A DNA stretch of 64,000 nucleotides. Source: Qipengyuania intermedia. Its GTDB lineage: Bacteria > Pseudomonadota > Alphaproteobacteria > Sphingomonadales > Sphingomonadaceae. A program made the translations under genes and the position numbers. This document shows, in pieces, positions 47,305 to 57,736 of the stretch. How positions within the stretch are numbered: the stretch's first letter is position 1; each line of letters opens with the position of its first letter. Location of the stretch: positions 806,001-870,000 of the forward strand of contig NZ_JAIGNS010000001.1 in the NCBI RefSeq assembly GCF_019711615.1. The letters run 5' to 3'. The notes beneath the pieces are model-generated. The model saw only the letters and a program-made list of their open reading frames with translations, had not been told where the DNA came from and did not search any database.

Positions 47305-48126
47305 TTATCTAAGGATAAGTGCCCGGGGACGCCCCGCGAGGTCCCTGCGGAGCTCGGATTCGAAGCCCGATTCGGAGGCGATCGCAGAGACCTGTTCGGC
47401 CTGATTTGCGCCGATTTCGAGCACGGCGGCACCGCCTGCGAGAATCAGCTTGCCTAGCTGCGGGATAATCGCGCGATAGTCGTCAAGCCCCTCTTCGCCT
47501 GCAAACAGCGCACTGGCCGGTTCGTAATCGCGCACATCCGGCTCGAGCGCGGCATCCTGTTCGACATAGGGCGGATTGCAGAGGATCAGGTCGAACTGAC
47601 CAAGATCCTGCGACCACCCGTCATCGAGCCAGCTGCTTGTCAGAAACCGTGTGCGAGGAGAAAGGCCGAGGCGTTCGGCATTCTTCCGAGCAACAGCCGT
47701 CGCGGCAGGCGAAGCATCCATCCCCACCCCGCTCGCGTCCGGAGCCTCATTGAGGAAGGCGAGCAGGAGCGCACCTGTCCCGGTCCCCATATCGAGCACG
47801 CGGCGCGCGGCGGGAGCGACTTCCAGTGCCGCCTCGACGATAGTCTCGCTATCGCCGCGCGGGATCAGCGTGTCCGGCGTGACGCGAAACTCCAGTCCGC
47901 AAAACTCCTGAACCCCGGTGATATAAGCCACCGGTTCATACGCAGCGCGCCGTTCGACAAGCCCGCCAAACGCAGGCGGTTCGTCCTCGCGCATCAGCGT
48001 GACGAGCATGCGAGAACGCGAGACGCCCAGCGAATGCGCCATCAGCAATTCCGCATCGAGCCTTGCCGTATCACTGGTTGCGGACAGCCGTTCCGCCGCC
48101 TGGCGGATCGCATCGGCGACCGTCAT
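47305..48126 (-). CDS. prmC: Peptide chain release factor N5-glutamine methyltransferase
   Basis: The 273-residue protein has the N-terminal helical domain (MTVADAIRQAAERLSATSDT) and the Rossmann methyltransferase domain with VLDMGTGTGALLLAF. The NPPY motif that binds the target glutamine appears as LILCNPPYVEQ. It methylates the GGQ glutamine of release factors, using SAM. It lies 9 bases downstream of prfA, whose product is its substrate. Confidence 0.96.
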   Translation of the reverse strand: MTVADAIRQAAERLSATSDTARLDAELLMAHSLGVSRSRMLVTLMREDEPPAFGGLVERRAAYEPVAYITGVQEFCGLEFRVTPDTLIPRGDSETIVEAALEVAPAARRVLDMGTGTGALLLAFLNEAPDASGVGMDASPAATAVARKNAERLGLSPRTRFLTSSWLDDGWSQDLGQFDLILCNPPYVEQDAALEPDVRDYEPASALFAGEEGLDDYRAIIPQLGKLILAGGAAVLEIGANQAEQVSAIASESGFESELRRDLAGRPRALILR

Positions 48127-48135
48127 CGCGCGCGC

Positions 48136-49203
48136 TTATTCATTGAGGGCGGCGAGACGCTTGGCTTCGTCTTCCGCGATCAGCGCATCGATCAGCTCGC
48201 CCAAACCTGGCCCGGCGATGATCTGCGGCAGCTTCTGCAAGGTCAGGCCGATGCGGTGATCGGTGACGCGGCCTTGCGGGAAGTTGTAAGTGCGGATGCG
48301 TTCGGACCGGTCGCCGCTGCCGACCATGGCCTTGCGCGCTTCCGCCTCCGCACCCTGCGTCGCTTCGCGCTGGGCATCGTAGAGGCGCGTGCGCAGGACC
48401 TGCAGCGCCTTTTCCTTGTTCTTGTGCTGGCTGCGCCCGTCCTGGCAGGTGACCACCGTCCCGGTCGGCAAGTGCGTGATACGGATCGCGCTGTCGGTGG
48501 TGTTGACGTGCTGCCCGCCCGCACCGCTGGCACGGTAGGTGTCGATCTTGAGTTCGGTCGGGTCGATCTGCACATCGACCTCGTCAGGTTCGGGCAAAAC
48601 CGCCACGGTGGCAGCCGAGGTATGGATGCGCCCGCCGCTTTCGGTTTCCGGCACGCGCTGCACCCGGTGGACACCGCTTTCGAATTTCAGTTTCGCGAAG
48701 ACACCGGTGCCGGTTACATTGGCGACGACTTCCTTGAAGCCGCCGACTTCGGACGCGCTGAGGCTGACCGGCTCGACCTTCCAGCCCTGCTCGGCCGCGA
48801 AACGTTCGTACATCCGGTAGAGATCGCCTGCGAACAGCGCCGCCTCGTCGCCGCCCGTCCCGGCCCGGATTTCCAGCATGGCCGGCTTGTTATCGGCGCT
48901 GTCGCGCGGCAGCATGGCGATAGCGAGCTGGCGTTCGGCCTCGGGCAGGCGCTGGCGTAGCGCGGCCAGCTCTTCCTCGGCCATGGCCTTCATTTCCGGA
49001 TCGGCGAGCATGTCCTCGAGCTCGGCAATCTCGGCGCGGGCGGCCTTCACTTCCGCCGCCACCTTGGCGACCGGCTCCAGCTCGGCATAGTCGCGGCTCG
49101 CCTGGACGAATTCTTCGCCCTCCAGCTGGCCCGACGCCATGCGCGCCTCGAGCTCGGCGAAGCGATTGGCGATCTGGTCAAGACGTTCGGCGGGGACTTT
49201 CAT
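48136..49203 (-). CDS. prfA: Peptide chain release factor 1
   Basis: The 355-residue protein carries the class I GGQ motif ([20 protein letters not shown]) and the PxT-type stop-codon recognition region, and ends in the usual basic domain ([19 protein letters not shown]). It reads UAA and UAG stop codons. It lies between hisS (2 bases upstream) and prmC (9 bases downstream) in one operon. Confidence 0.97.
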   Translation of the reverse strand: MKVPAERLDQIANRFAELEARMASGQLEGEEFVQASRDYAELEPVAKVAAEVKAARAEIAELEDMLADPEMKAMAEEELAALRQRLPEAERQLAIAMLPRDSADNKPAMLEIRAGTGGDEAALFAGDLYRMYERFAAEQGWKVEPVSLSASEVGGFKEVVANVTGTGVFAKLKFESGVHRVQRVPETESGGRIHTSAATVAVLPEPDEVDVQIDPTELKIDTYRASGAGGQHVNTTDSAIRITHLPTGTVVTCQDGRSQHKNKEKALQVLRTRLYDAQREATQGAEAEARKAMVGSGDRSERIRTYNFPQGRVTDHRIGLTLQKLPQIIAGPGLGELIDALIAEDEAKRLAALNE

Positions 49204-49205
49204 GA

Positions 49206-50441
49206 TCAGTCGAGCAACTTCTCGATCCTGCCTCGGGCATCGTCATCGGCTTTGATACGCACGTGTTCGATACCGTCGCGCAGGTCGAAGGCGACAATCT
49301 TGTCCGCACCCGCTTTGACAGCCTTGTCGAAACGCTTGCGAGGGCTGCCAGTGGCCATCAGGTCGGCAGAGTGACCGGACGCCCTGATTTTTCCGATCGC
49401 AGCAATGGCGCTCTGGATCACTTCGTCGTTCTCGACCACCACGACCACGTCGGCGTTCGGCTCGCCCTTACCGCCCACCAGCATCGCCAGCCGCTCGATC
49501 CCCGCAGCCCAGCCGACCGCAGGCGTTGGCGCGCCACCGAGGCTTTCCATGAGCCCGTCGTAGCGACCGCCGCCGAGGATGGTGCTCTGGCTGCCGAGCT
49601 TGCCGGCGGCCTCGCTCCCCTCGTCGGGAATAAATTCGAAGGCGGTGTGGCGGTAATAATCGAGGCCGCGCACGAGGCTTTCGGCGCGCTGCCATTTTAC
49701 GCCCGCCGCATCGAGGCCGCTGGTGACGGCTTCGAAGAAGGCCTTCGCCTCCTCGGTCAGGAAATCGTCGATCCTGGGCGCATCGGCAACGAAGCGCTGG
49801 TCGCGGCGATCCTTGCTGTCGAGGATGCGCAGCGGGTTCTTTTCCAACCGCTCCTGCGAATCTTCGCTCAATTCGTCCTTCACGGCGCGGAAGTATTCGA
49901 TCAGCGCAGCACGCCAGGCTTCGCGGCTGTCGCCATCGCCCAGCGTATTGAGGTGCAGCGTGACGCCCTCGATGCCGAGTTCCTTCAGCAGCTGGTCGGC
50001 CATGGCCAGCAGTTCCACGTCCGCCTGCGGTTCTGCTGCGCCGATGATCTCCGCATCGATCTGGTGGAACTGGCGATAGCGCCCCTTCTGCGGGCGCTCG
50101 TAACGGAACAGCGGCCCATGCGTCGCGACCTTGAGCGGCGCATGCTGCTGCCACCCGTTGGAAAGATAGGCGCGCGCGATCCCGGCGGTGAATTCCGGAC
50201 GCAATGTCAGCGAATCGCCGCCGCGGTCCTCGAAGGAATACATTTCCTTCGACACCACATCGGTCGTCTCGCCGATGGCGCGGCTGAAAACCTCGGTCTT
50301 CTCGAAGACCGGCATTTCCACGCGGCGGAAGCGATAAAGCCTGCGCACGCGTTCGAAAGTCTCGACCACGAAGGCGAAGGCTTCTGCATCGGCGCCGAAA
50401 ATGTCCTGCGTTCCGCGGATAGCTTGGGGTGTTTTTGCCAT
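49206..50441 (-). CDS. hisS: Histidyl-tRNA synthetase
   Basis: The 411-residue protein begins [20 protein letters not shown]. Class II motifs are visible: motif 2 region [20 protein letters not shown], the histidine-binding [16 protein letters not shown] and motif 3 [14 protein letters not shown]. The C-terminal anticodon-binding domain ends [20 protein letters not shown]. It charges tRNA-His. It heads the hisS-prfA-prmC operon. Confidence 0.97.
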   Translation of the reverse strand: MAKTPQAIRGTQDIFGADAEAFAFVVETFERVRRLYRFRRVEMPVFEKTEVFSRAIGETTDVVSKEMYSFEDRGGDSLTLRPEFTAGIARAYLSNGWQQHAPLKVATHGPLFRYERPQKGRYRQFHQIDAEIIGAAEPQADVELLAMADQLLKELGIEGVTLHLNTLGDGDSREAWRAALIEYFRAVKDELSEDSQERLEKNPLRILDSKDRRDQRFVADAPRIDDFLTEEAKAFFEAVTSGLDAAGVKWQRAESLVRGLDYYRHTAFEFIPDEGSEAAGKLGSQSTILGGGRYDGLMESLGGAPTPAVGWAAGIERLAMLVGGKGEPNADVVVVVENDEVIQSAIAAIGKIRASGHSADLMATGSPRKRFDKAVKAGADKIVAFDLRDGIEHVRIKADDDARGRIEKLLD

Positions 50442-50563
50442 GGGAGGCGCGATTAGGACTATCGTCCCCCTTCCGCAATGCTTCGCAAGCCGCTATCGGC
50501 CCCGCGAAGTCTTTCTGGGGAGAGGGGCCAGTGTCTTTTCCGCCTCGCGGCGGGACGGTGCCA

Positions 50564-50628
50564 GCCCGCTCCCCCACCCGGCCACCCAATGAGTATAATC
50601 CCATGGGTGGCCGGGTGGGGGAGTGGGC
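50564..50628. repeat. Long inverted repeat between divergent hisS and ppa
   Basis: Two 25-base arms (50564-50588 and 50604-50628) are complementary with a single mismatch and enclose a 15-base loop containing TATAAT. The arms are GC-rich and purely C/A/G-biased (CTCCCCCACCCGGCCACCC). No T-run follows on either strand, so it is not an ordinary terminator. It could be a REP-type palindromic element or a cruciform-forming regulatory site. Confidence 0.85.
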
Positions 50629-50660
50629 CGGAGCCGAAACCTTTTAGAAGAAGAGTATCC

Positions 50661-51194
50661 ATGCGCATCGACATGATCCCCGTTGGCGACAATCCGCCCG
50701 AAAGCCTCAATGTCATTATCGAAGTGCCCACCGGCGGCGAACCGGTGAAGTACGAATTCGACAAGGAAAGCGGTGCGCTGTTCGTCGACCGCATCCTCCA
50801 CACGCCGATGCGCTATCCTGCCAACTATGGCTTCGTGCCGCACACGCTCAGCCCCGATGGCGACCCGCTCGATGCGCTGGTCATCGCGCGCTCGCCCTTC
50901 ATCGCAGGTTGCGTTGTGCGCGCCCGCCCCATCGGCGTGCTGAACCTCGAAGACGAGCATGGCGGCGATGAAAAGCTGATCTGCGTGCCGGTCGACACCA
51001 CCTTCCCTTATTATTCGGACGTGGGCGAAACCAAGGACCTGCCGAGCATTATCTTCCAGCAGATCGAGCACTTCTTCACCCACTACAAGGATCTCGAAGC
51101 CGAGAAGTGGGTCCGCGTCGGTGCTTGGGGCGATGCTGCCGAAGCGCGCCGGATCGTGGAAGAAGCGATCGAACGCTACCAGGCGAGCAAGTAA
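50661..51194 (+). CDS. ppa: Inorganic pyrophosphatase
   Basis: The 177-residue protein is a family I soluble pyrophosphatase: the N-terminal IEVPTGGEPVKYEFDKESGA, the active-site LSPDGDPLDALVI with its metal-binding aspartates, and the EDEHGGDEKLICVP segment. It drives biosynthetic reactions by hydrolysing PPi in the cytosol. It is convergent with the channel gene that ends one base after it. Confidence 0.97.
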   Translation: MRIDMIPVGDNPPESLNVIIEVPTGGEPVKYEFDKESGALFVDRILHTPMRYPANYGFVPHTLSPDGDPLDALVIARSPFIAGCVVRARPIGVLNLEDEHGGDEKLICVPVDTTFPYYSDVGETKDLPSIIFQQIEHFFTHYKDLEAEKWVRVGAWGDAAEARRIVEEAIERYQASK

Positions 51195-51195
51195 C

Positions 51196-52584
51196 TCACT
51201 CTACAGGCCGTGCGTGGTCGAGCAGGTCCTTGTCCTGCTCGCCCCCGGTTTGCCGCCGTTCTTCCTCGACCATCTCGACGATCTCGTCGACGGGCCGCAC
51301 GTCCTCGTCGGCTTCGGTGACGGTGATCTGCGGGGCTTTCCGGCTCGCGGCTTCCTGCTCCTTCTCGCGCGTTCCTTCCGCGCGGTTTTCGAACGGCAGG
51401 GTGGCGGAGCGCGGATCGAAGCGCAGGCGGTAGATCGGCTCGGGCAGGCCGAAACCTGCATTTTCGAGCGCTTCCTTGACTGCCGGGATCGCCTGGCTTT
51501 GCGCCTTCCACCAATCGGTCTGGTTCTGGTCGATCCAGCCGAGGAAGCGGATCACCACATTCGAATCGCCGACTTCGATAATGCGCGCCTCGGGCGCAGG
51601 TTCGGGGAGGATGAAATCGAGCCCCTCAAGCACTTCGCGGCCAAGCTTGCGGGCGGCGCGCGCATCGTCGTCCGCATCGACGCCGAGGTCGAATTGGAAC
51701 CGGCGCTGGGGGTTGCGGGTGAAATTGATGATGACCGCCTTGAACACCTGGCTGTTGGGAATGCGCAGGTGGTTGCCGTCGAGCGTCATCAGGATGGTCG
51801 CGCGACTGGTGAGGCGGATGACGCGGCCCTCCAGATCGCCGATCAGGACCCAGTCGTTGGCCCGGAAGGGCTGGCGCAGGCTCAGCATGAGCGAGGCGAC
51901 GTAATTCTCGATCGTGTCGCGCAGCGCGAAACCGAGAGCGAGGCCGATTAGGCCCGCCCCGCCCAGTACCGCGCCGAGCAGAGCGGCCGCACCGATCATG
52001 TCGAGCGCCACGACAAGCCCGCCGACGACGAAGACGAAGCGGATCGCGCTGGCGATCAGTTCGGCAAGGAAGCTGTTCGGCGCGATCCTGTGCCACAGCG
52101 CCCCGAGGCCTGCGATCAGATAGCCGACCAGGGCAATGCCCGCCCATACGGCAAGCGCCAGCCCGATGAGCGGCAGCATGGCGAGGAACTGCGACCAGCG
52201 ATCGGCCAGCGCATTCAGCCCCTCTCCCTGCGCCGCAATCGAGACATCGCGTTCGAGGTCGTTCTCGACCGTGACGACACCGCTTACGCGGCCGGCGATA
52301 GCCTCGGCCCGCGCAACGGCGTCCTGGTCCGGCACGACACCCGAAAGCGTTACTACACCCGAGCTGACCCCTACCTCGACCTGTCGGAAGGCGGGGAGCT
52401 CGGCGAAGATGCCTTCGATACGTCCGGCGATGCGTTCATCGGAGCCCTCGTCGATGGTCGCATCGATCTCCTGCTCGGGTGCTTGTGGGGGCGCTTCTTC
52501 GCTTGCCGGTTCGGGTGCGGACGGCAGGATGGCCAGCGCTGGCGTGGAAAAGGCCAGCGACAGGGCGGCGAGCCAGCGCATCAT
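51196..52584 (-). CDS. BON-domain MscS-type mechanosensitive channel
   Basis: The 462-residue protein has a signal peptide (MMRWLAALSLAFSTPALAIL), a periplasmic BON domain at about 48-110 (IFAELPAFRQVEVGVSSGVV and ARAEAIAGRVSGVVTVENDL), and an MscS region with membrane segments near 138-165, 178-205 and 210-235. The pore helix reads LGAVLGGAGLIGLALGFALR and is followed by ENYVASLMLSLRQPF. An acidic C-terminal tail follows. The BON domain may attach the channel to lipid or another envelope part. It overlaps the PmbA-like gene by 4 bases. Confidence 0.92.
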   Translation of the reverse strand: MMRWLAALSLAFSTPALAILPSAPEPASEEAPPQAPEQEIDATIDEGSDERIAGRIEGIFAELPAFRQVEVGVSSGVVTLSGVVPDQDAVARAEAIAGRVSGVVTVENDLERDVSIAAQGEGLNALADRWSQFLAMLPLIGLALAVWAGIALVGYLIAGLGALWHRIAPNSFLAELIASAIRFVFVVGGLVVALDMIGAAALLGAVLGGAGLIGLALGFALRDTIENYVASLMLSLRQPFRANDWVLIGDLEGRVIRLTSRATILMTLDGNHLRIPNSQVFKAVIINFTRNPQRRFQFDLGVDADDDARAARKLGREVLEGLDFILPEPAPEARIIEVGDSNVVIRFLGWIDQNQTDWWKAQSQAIPAVKEALENAGFGLPEPIYRLRFDPRSATLPFENRAEGTREKEQEAASRKAPQITVTEADEDVRPVDEIVEMVEEERRQTGGEQDKDLLDHARPVE

Positions 52585-53927
52585 TCGCCCGCCACCGTCA
52601 TGCCGTCGACGCGGATTGTCGGGACGTTGATCGATTTGTGCATTTCGAGATCGTTGGCAGGCGTCATGGCGCGAAACATCTCCAGTAGATTGCCGGCGAT
52701 GGTGATTTCCGCAACCGGCCCGGCGATCTCGCCATTCCGGATGCGGAAGCCGGTTGCGCCGCGGCTGTAGTCGCCTGTGACCATATTGACGCCCTGACCG
52801 AACAGGCCCGTGACATAGAGGCCGTCGGCAATGTCGGCGATCAGGGCCTCCGGCGTCACCTCGCCTGCCTCCAAATGGCCGTTGCTGGCGCTGACGCCGG
52901 GCGAGCCTCCGCCCGAACGCGCCGCATGGCCGGAGAGGCCGAGGCCGAGCTGCCGGGCCGAAGCGACATTGCTCAGCCAGCCGAAAATCTTCCCGTTCTC
53001 TACCAGGGCGCGCGGTGTGCTGGCGACGCCTTCGCCATCGAAGGGGCGCGAGCGCATTCCGCGCACGCGCAAGGGATCCTCGACGATCCGGATGCCGCTG
53101 TCGAACAGGTCTTCGTCTTCGCGGCCGAGCAGAAAGCTCGCCTTGCGCGCAATCGCGGGTGCGCCCATCGCGCCGATGAGGTGGCCGAGCAGGCCGCCCC
53201 CGATGCGCGGATCGAAGACGACCGGCATCCTGCCGCTGGGTACCGAGCCAGGATTGACCTTGGCCACGGTCCGCTCCCCCGCCTTGGTTCCGATCTCCTG
53301 AGGCGACGGCAGGTCCGCGTGATGACGGGCGCTGCGCGACGCGTAGTCGGTCTGCATGCTGCTGCCCTCGCCAGCGATGACATTGGCGGAAAGCGAAAAG
53401 CCCGTGCCCGTGTAGCCGCGCTCGAAGCCTTCCGAGGTCACGAGCGCAACCACCGCCTGCCCGGCGCTGGCCGATCCGCCATTGCTGTTGGTGACGCCTT
53501 CGACTGCCCGTGCCGCTTCTTCGGTAGCACGCGCGGCTTCGCGAAGGGCGGCGGGTTCGATGTGCGTATCGTCGAACAGGTCGAGGTCCGGCATCTCGCC
53601 AGTGAAAAGATCCTTCTCTCTAGCCAGCCCCGCATAGGGGTCCTCGGGCGCATGACGCGCCATCTCGACCGCACGCTGGGCCAGTGCCTTCAGCCCCTCG
53701 GGTGCGAAATCGCTGGTGTGGATCGAGGCGGAGCGCTTGCCCACGAAGACGCGCAGGCCGATTTCCTCGCTCTCGGTGCGCTCGACCTCTTCGAGTTCGC
53801 CCAGCCGGACGGTCACGCTTTCCGAGGAGTCCGCACGCGCCACGGCGTCCGCCGCATCTGCTCCGAGGGAACGGGCCAGCGCCACGAGGTCGTCGCAGCG
53901 CGCCAGCGCGGTGTCGGTATCGATCAT
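52581..53927 (-). CDS. PmbA/TldE family metalloprotease subunit
   Basis: The 448-residue protein follows the PmbA/TldE pattern: ESVTVRLGELEEVERTESEE near the start, IGLRVFVGKRSASIHTSDF, the PVVFDPRIGGGLLGHLIGAM block and the C-terminal NMVTGDYSRGATGFRIRNGE. TldD/TldE heterodimers process microcins and unfolded peptides; TldE itself lacks the HExxH motif, and none is visible here. A TldD partner is not in the window. It overlaps the downstream channel gene by 4 bases. Confidence 0.9.
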   Translation of the reverse strand: MIDTDTALARCDDLVALARSLGADAADAVARADSSESVTVRLGELEEVERTESEEIGLRVFVGKRSASIHTSDFAPEGLKALAQRAVEMARHAPEDPYAGLAREKDLFTGEMPDLDLFDDTHIEPAALREAARATEEAARAVEGVTNSNGGSASAGQAVVALVTSEGFERGYTGTGFSLSANVIAGEGSSMQTDYASRSARHHADLPSPQEIGTKAGERTVAKVNPGSVPSGRMPVVFDPRIGGGLLGHLIGAMGAPAIARKASFLLGREDEDLFDSGIRIVEDPLRVRGMRSRPFDGEGVASTPRALVENGKIFGWLSNVASARQLGLGLSGHAARSGGGSPGVSASNGHLEAGEVTPEALIADIADGLYVTGLFGQGVNMVTGDYSRGATGFRIRNGEIAGPVAEITIAGNLLEMFRAMTPANDLEMHKSINVPTIRVDGMTVAGE

Positions 53928-53991
53928 CTATGAATAACTCCGCTGAACCCAGTTGGGGTCCGGCTAGAGCGCGGAGGCCGCGCCTGCAAGC

Positions 53992-54366
53992 TCAGGCAAA
54001 TGCCAGCTTGAACGCACCGGTCAGCAATGCGGGCAAGCCAATCGCCAGGGCCCACAGCATGATCTGGTCGCGGCGGAAGGCGCCCATCAGAGCCGGATCG
54101 GTCGCTTCGTCATCGGACAGGTTGACCCACCGCTTTTCGAACCAGCGGCAAGCCGGGATGATACCGGCGACGAGCACCACGAGCGCGAGATATGGGAGGA
54201 TGGAGGACACGCCCTGCTTCATCGCGTGGACGGTCATGAAAATCTGCAAGGCGGTATAGACGATCAGCGCATAGGCGACATTGTCGCTCATCGCTTTGCG
54301 CAGGTCGCGGCGGTGTCCGGTCTCGTGCGCGTCGGCTGCGGCTGCGTCGTCGATTGCCTTGCCCAT
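53992..54366 (-). CDS. Small membrane protein of unknown function
   Basis: The 124-residue protein has three hydrophobic segments at about 33-50 (ALIVYTALQIFMTVHAM), 55-75 (ILPYLALVVLVAGIIPA) and 102-122 (LWALAIGLPALLTGAFK). The N-terminus is charged and rich in Ala/Asp/His. I do not recognise the family. It starts 204 bases from lptB in the opposite direction and ends 64 bases before the PmbA-like gene start. Confidence 0.7.
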   Translation of the reverse strand: MGKAIDDAAAADAHETGHRRDLRKAMSDNVAYALIVYTALQIFMTVHAMKQGVSSILPYLALVVLVAGIIPACRWFEKRWVNLSDDEATDPALMGAFRRDQIMLWALAIGLPALLTGAFKLAFA

Positions 54367-54570
54367 CAGGCGTCTCCCCGTATTTTCTCTCCGACTCGCA
54401 TTGTTTCAAAATTGCGAAACTCTGGCAAGCGGCTTCCGATATATTGCCCGACCGTTTCGTTCGGGGCGCTTCATGACGTCCCCATGACGTCCATGCATAA
54501 ATCCTGCCAGTTCGTCGATTCCCAAGCTGCGCGGGGTTTTCAGGGACGTCACGCATGCTATGGCCAGCCC

Positions 54571-55356
54571 ATGGCAGATCTCACCATGAGCCCCGAGAAC
54601 GATGCGGTGCACGATGCCGCTCCGCCCATTCCGCAGGGCGGCCTCGAAGTCATTTCCATTGCGAAAAGCTACGACAAGCGCGCGGTACTGACCGATATTT
54701 CGCTGTCGGTCGGCAAGGGCGAAGTGCTCGGCCTGCTAGGCCCCAATGGCGCGGGCAAGACGACGTGCTTCTATTCGATCATGGGCCTCGTTCGCCCGGA
54801 TGCGGGCCGCATCCTGATGGACGGCGAAGACGTGACGAAGCTGCCGATGTATCGCCGCGCAATCCTGGGCCTTGGCTACCTGCCGCAGGAAACCAGCATT
54901 TTCCGCGGCATGACGGTCGAGCAGAACATCAACTGCGTACTCGAAATGGTCGAGCCGGACGCGGCGACACGAGAAGCGGAGCTGGAGCGCCTGCTCGACG
55001 AGTTCGGCCTGACCCGCCTGCGTTCCAGCCCTGCAATGGCGCTGTCGGGCGGCGAGCGCCGCCGCGCGGAAATCGCCCGTGCGCTGGCGGCGAAGCCCTC
55101 GATCATGCTGCTCGACGAACCCTTTGCAGGTATCGACCCGCTCTCGATCAGTGACATCCGCGATCTGGTGAAGGACCTGAAGACCCGCGGTATCGGCGTG
55201 CTCATCACAGACCACAACGTGCGCGAGACGCTGGAAATCGTGGACCGCGCCTGCATCATCTATGGCGGACAGGTGCTCTTCGCCGGAACGCCCGAGGCAC
55301 TGGTGGCCGACGAAAACGTCAAACGCCTCTACCTCGGCGAAAACTTCACGCTGTGA
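54571..55356 (+). CDS. lptB: LPS export ABC transporter ATP-binding protein LptB
   Basis: The ATG at 54571 gives 261 residues (54586 is an alternative); the frame runs far upstream but this part is antisense to other genes. Walker A GPNGAGKTTCFYSI, signature LSGGERRRAEIAR, Walker B IMLLDEPFAGIDPLS and the LITDHNVRETL His loop mark it as LptB, the cytosolic ATPase that powers LPS transport. LptA and LptC genes, commonly upstream, are absent here. rpoN follows 26 bases after its stop. Confidence 0.95.
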   Translation: MADLTMSPENDAVHDAAPPIPQGGLEVISIAKSYDKRAVLTDISLSVGKGEVLGLLGPNGAGKTTCFYSIMGLVRPDAGRILMDGEDVTKLPMYRRAILGLGYLPQETSIFRGMTVEQNINCVLEMVEPDAATREAELERLLDEFGLTRLRSSPAMALSGGERRRAEIARALAAKPSIMLLDEPFAGIDPLSISDIRDLVKDLKTRGIGVLITDHNVRETLEIVDRACIIYGGQVLFAGTPEALVADENVKRLYLGENFTL

Positions 55357-55382
55357 TCGCGGCGCGCGCCCGGAGCTGACTT

Positions 55383-56837
55383 ATGGCGCTCGGTCCGAGG
55401 CTAGACCTACGGCAGACGCAATCGCTGGTCATGACGCCGCAATTGCAGCAGGCGATCAAGCTGCTGGCGCTGTCCAATCTGGAAATCGAAACCTTCGTCG
55501 CCGAAGCGCTGGACAGCAATCCGCTGCTCGAAATCGGGGAAACGCGGCGCGAGGCGGGAGAAGATGGGCCCGAGGCATCACCCGATGAACATGACAGCGC
55601 GCCGGGCCCGGACGGAGAAGGTGCGCTCGACATCGCCCAGCACGCGCTCGATCCGGAGGCCGCGCCTGGCGACATGGGCGATTGGGGACAGGCGGCCAGC
55701 GGCGGCGGTCTGGGCGAAGACATGCCCGACCTCGAAAATCGCACATCGGACGGGGTCACGCTGGCCGAGCACCTGATGGAACAGGTCGGCGCGCAAGCGC
55801 ATGACGCGCGCGAGGCCCTTATCGCGACCCGCATCATCCACGAGCTGGACGACGCCGGTTACCTCCAGGCGGAACTCCGCCACCTGTCGGACGAGCTGGG
55901 CGCGCCGCTTGCAGAAGTCGAGCGCGCGCTGGAGCTGGTCCAGTCGCTCGATCCCACCGGCGTCGGAGCGCGGTCGATCAGCGAATGCCTCGCCCTGCAA
56001 GCCAAGGAAGCCGACCGCTACGATCCTTGCATGGCGCGGCTGATCGACAATCTCGACCTCTTGGCCAATGGCGATATCGCCCGGTTGAAGCGGTTGTGCG
56101 ACGTCGATGACGAAGATTTCGCCGACATGCTGGCGGAACTCAAAGGATACGATCCCAAGCCCGGCTGCCAGTACGGCGGGGCGAGCGAGGCGGCGGTGGT
56201 GCCCGACGTGCTCGTTACCCCCAAAGGCAAGACCGGCTGGTCGATCCGCATCAACGAGGCGAGCCTGCCGCGCCTGGTGGTGAACCGCGAATATTATACC
56301 GAACTGGAATCGGGCGCGCGGGACAAGGCTTCGCGCAAATGGCTTAACGAACAACTTGGCGAGGCCGACTGGCTGATCCGCGCATTGGACCAGCGGCAGA
56401 AGACCATCCTCAAGACCGCCAGCGAAATCGTTAAGCGGCAGGAGGGTTTCTTCCGCGAAGGCGTATCCGCCATGCGCCCGCTCACGCTGCGCGAAGTCGC
56501 GGAAGAAATCGAGATGCACGAAAGCACCGTCAGCCGCGTGACGAGCAACAAGTACCTCCACTGCCCGCGCGGCACCTTCGAGATGAAGTACTTCTTCTCC
56601 AGCGGCGTCGCCGCCGCCGACGGCGAAGGCGCCAGCAGCGAGGCGATCAAGGCTCGTATCCGCGCGCTGTGCGACGGGGAGGACCCGAAGAAGGTCCTGT
56701 CCGACCAGAAGCTGGCCGACCTCCTCAACGAAGAGGGCTTCGACCTCGCCCGGCGCACCGTGGCAAAGTACCGCGAGGCCATCGGCATCGGCTCTTCCGC
56801 GCAGCGCCGGCGCGCGAAGAAGCTGAAATCATTGTGA
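55383..56837 (+). CDS. rpoN: RNA polymerase sigma-54 factor
   Basis: The 484-residue protein begins MALGPRLDLRQTQSLVMTPQ, the region I activator-response segment, and continues with an acidic region II, a core-binding region and the helix-turn-helix. The RpoN box ARRTVAKYREAIGIGSS near the C-terminus reads the -24 element. It acts with enhancer-binding proteins. The lptB-rpoN pair is conserved in proteobacteria; instead of the usual hpf gene, ctrA lies next. Confidence 0.97.
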   Translation: MALGPRLDLRQTQSLVMTPQLQQAIKLLALSNLEIETFVAEALDSNPLLEIGETRREAGEDGPEASPDEHDSAPGPDGEGALDIAQHALDPEAAPGDMGDWGQAASGGGLGEDMPDLENRTSDGVTLAEHLMEQVGAQAHDAREALIATRIIHELDDAGYLQAELRHLSDELGAPLAEVERALELVQSLDPTGVGARSISECLALQAKEADRYDPCMARLIDNLDLLANGDIARLKRLCDVDDEDFADMLAELKGYDPKPGCQYGGASEAAVVPDVLVTPKGKTGWSIRINEASLPRLVVNREYYTELESGARDKASRKWLNEQLGEADWLIRALDQRQKTILKTASEIVKRQEGFFREGVSAMRPLTLREVAEEIEMHESTVSRVTSNKYLHCPRGTFEMKYFFSSGVAAADGEGASSEAIKARIRALCDGEDPKKVLSDQKLADLLNEEGFDLARRTVAKYREAIGIGSSAQRRRAKKLKSL

Positions 56838-56862
56838 GTCCCATCTGCAACACTGAAAAATG

Positions 56863-56915
56863 TTAACCCTTTTTACTCCACGTTAACCTTTTCCGTTCAG
56901 ACCTGCTGTGGTTAA
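56863..56915 (+). promoter_or_regulatory. CtrA-type half-sites upstream of ctrA
   Basis: TTAACC occurs at 56863-56868 and 56883-56888, and GGTTAA (reverse orientation) at 56910-56915, within 115 bases of the ctrA start. The full CtrA consensus is TTAA-N7-TTAA; here the spacing is 20 bases start to start. They may be half-sites for autoregulation. Confidence 0.5.
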
Positions 56916-56976
56916 CAACGGGCAACACCTCTTTACAGGGGGTTACCGCAAACAGGGGCAAGGGGGGACCAGACCC

Positions 56977-57672
<696 letters not shown>

Positions 57673-57699
57673 GAAGATCAACCGCTTGGACAGCGAGTG

Positions 57700-57736
57700 A
57701 AGGCCCGGCCCCCACAAGGGATGCCGGGCCTTTTCG
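57700..57736 (+). terminator. Terminator after ctrA
   Basis: AAGGCCCGGC (57700-57709) pairs with GCCGGGCCTT (57723-57732) and is followed by TTCGCTATT. It is 28 bases after the ctrA stop and ends at the convergent glycosyltransferase gene. Confidence 0.87.

Noticed and set aside
49263..50456. A 397-codon plus-strand frame.
   Set aside because: It is the antisense shadow of hisS, which has all class II motifs on the minus strand.
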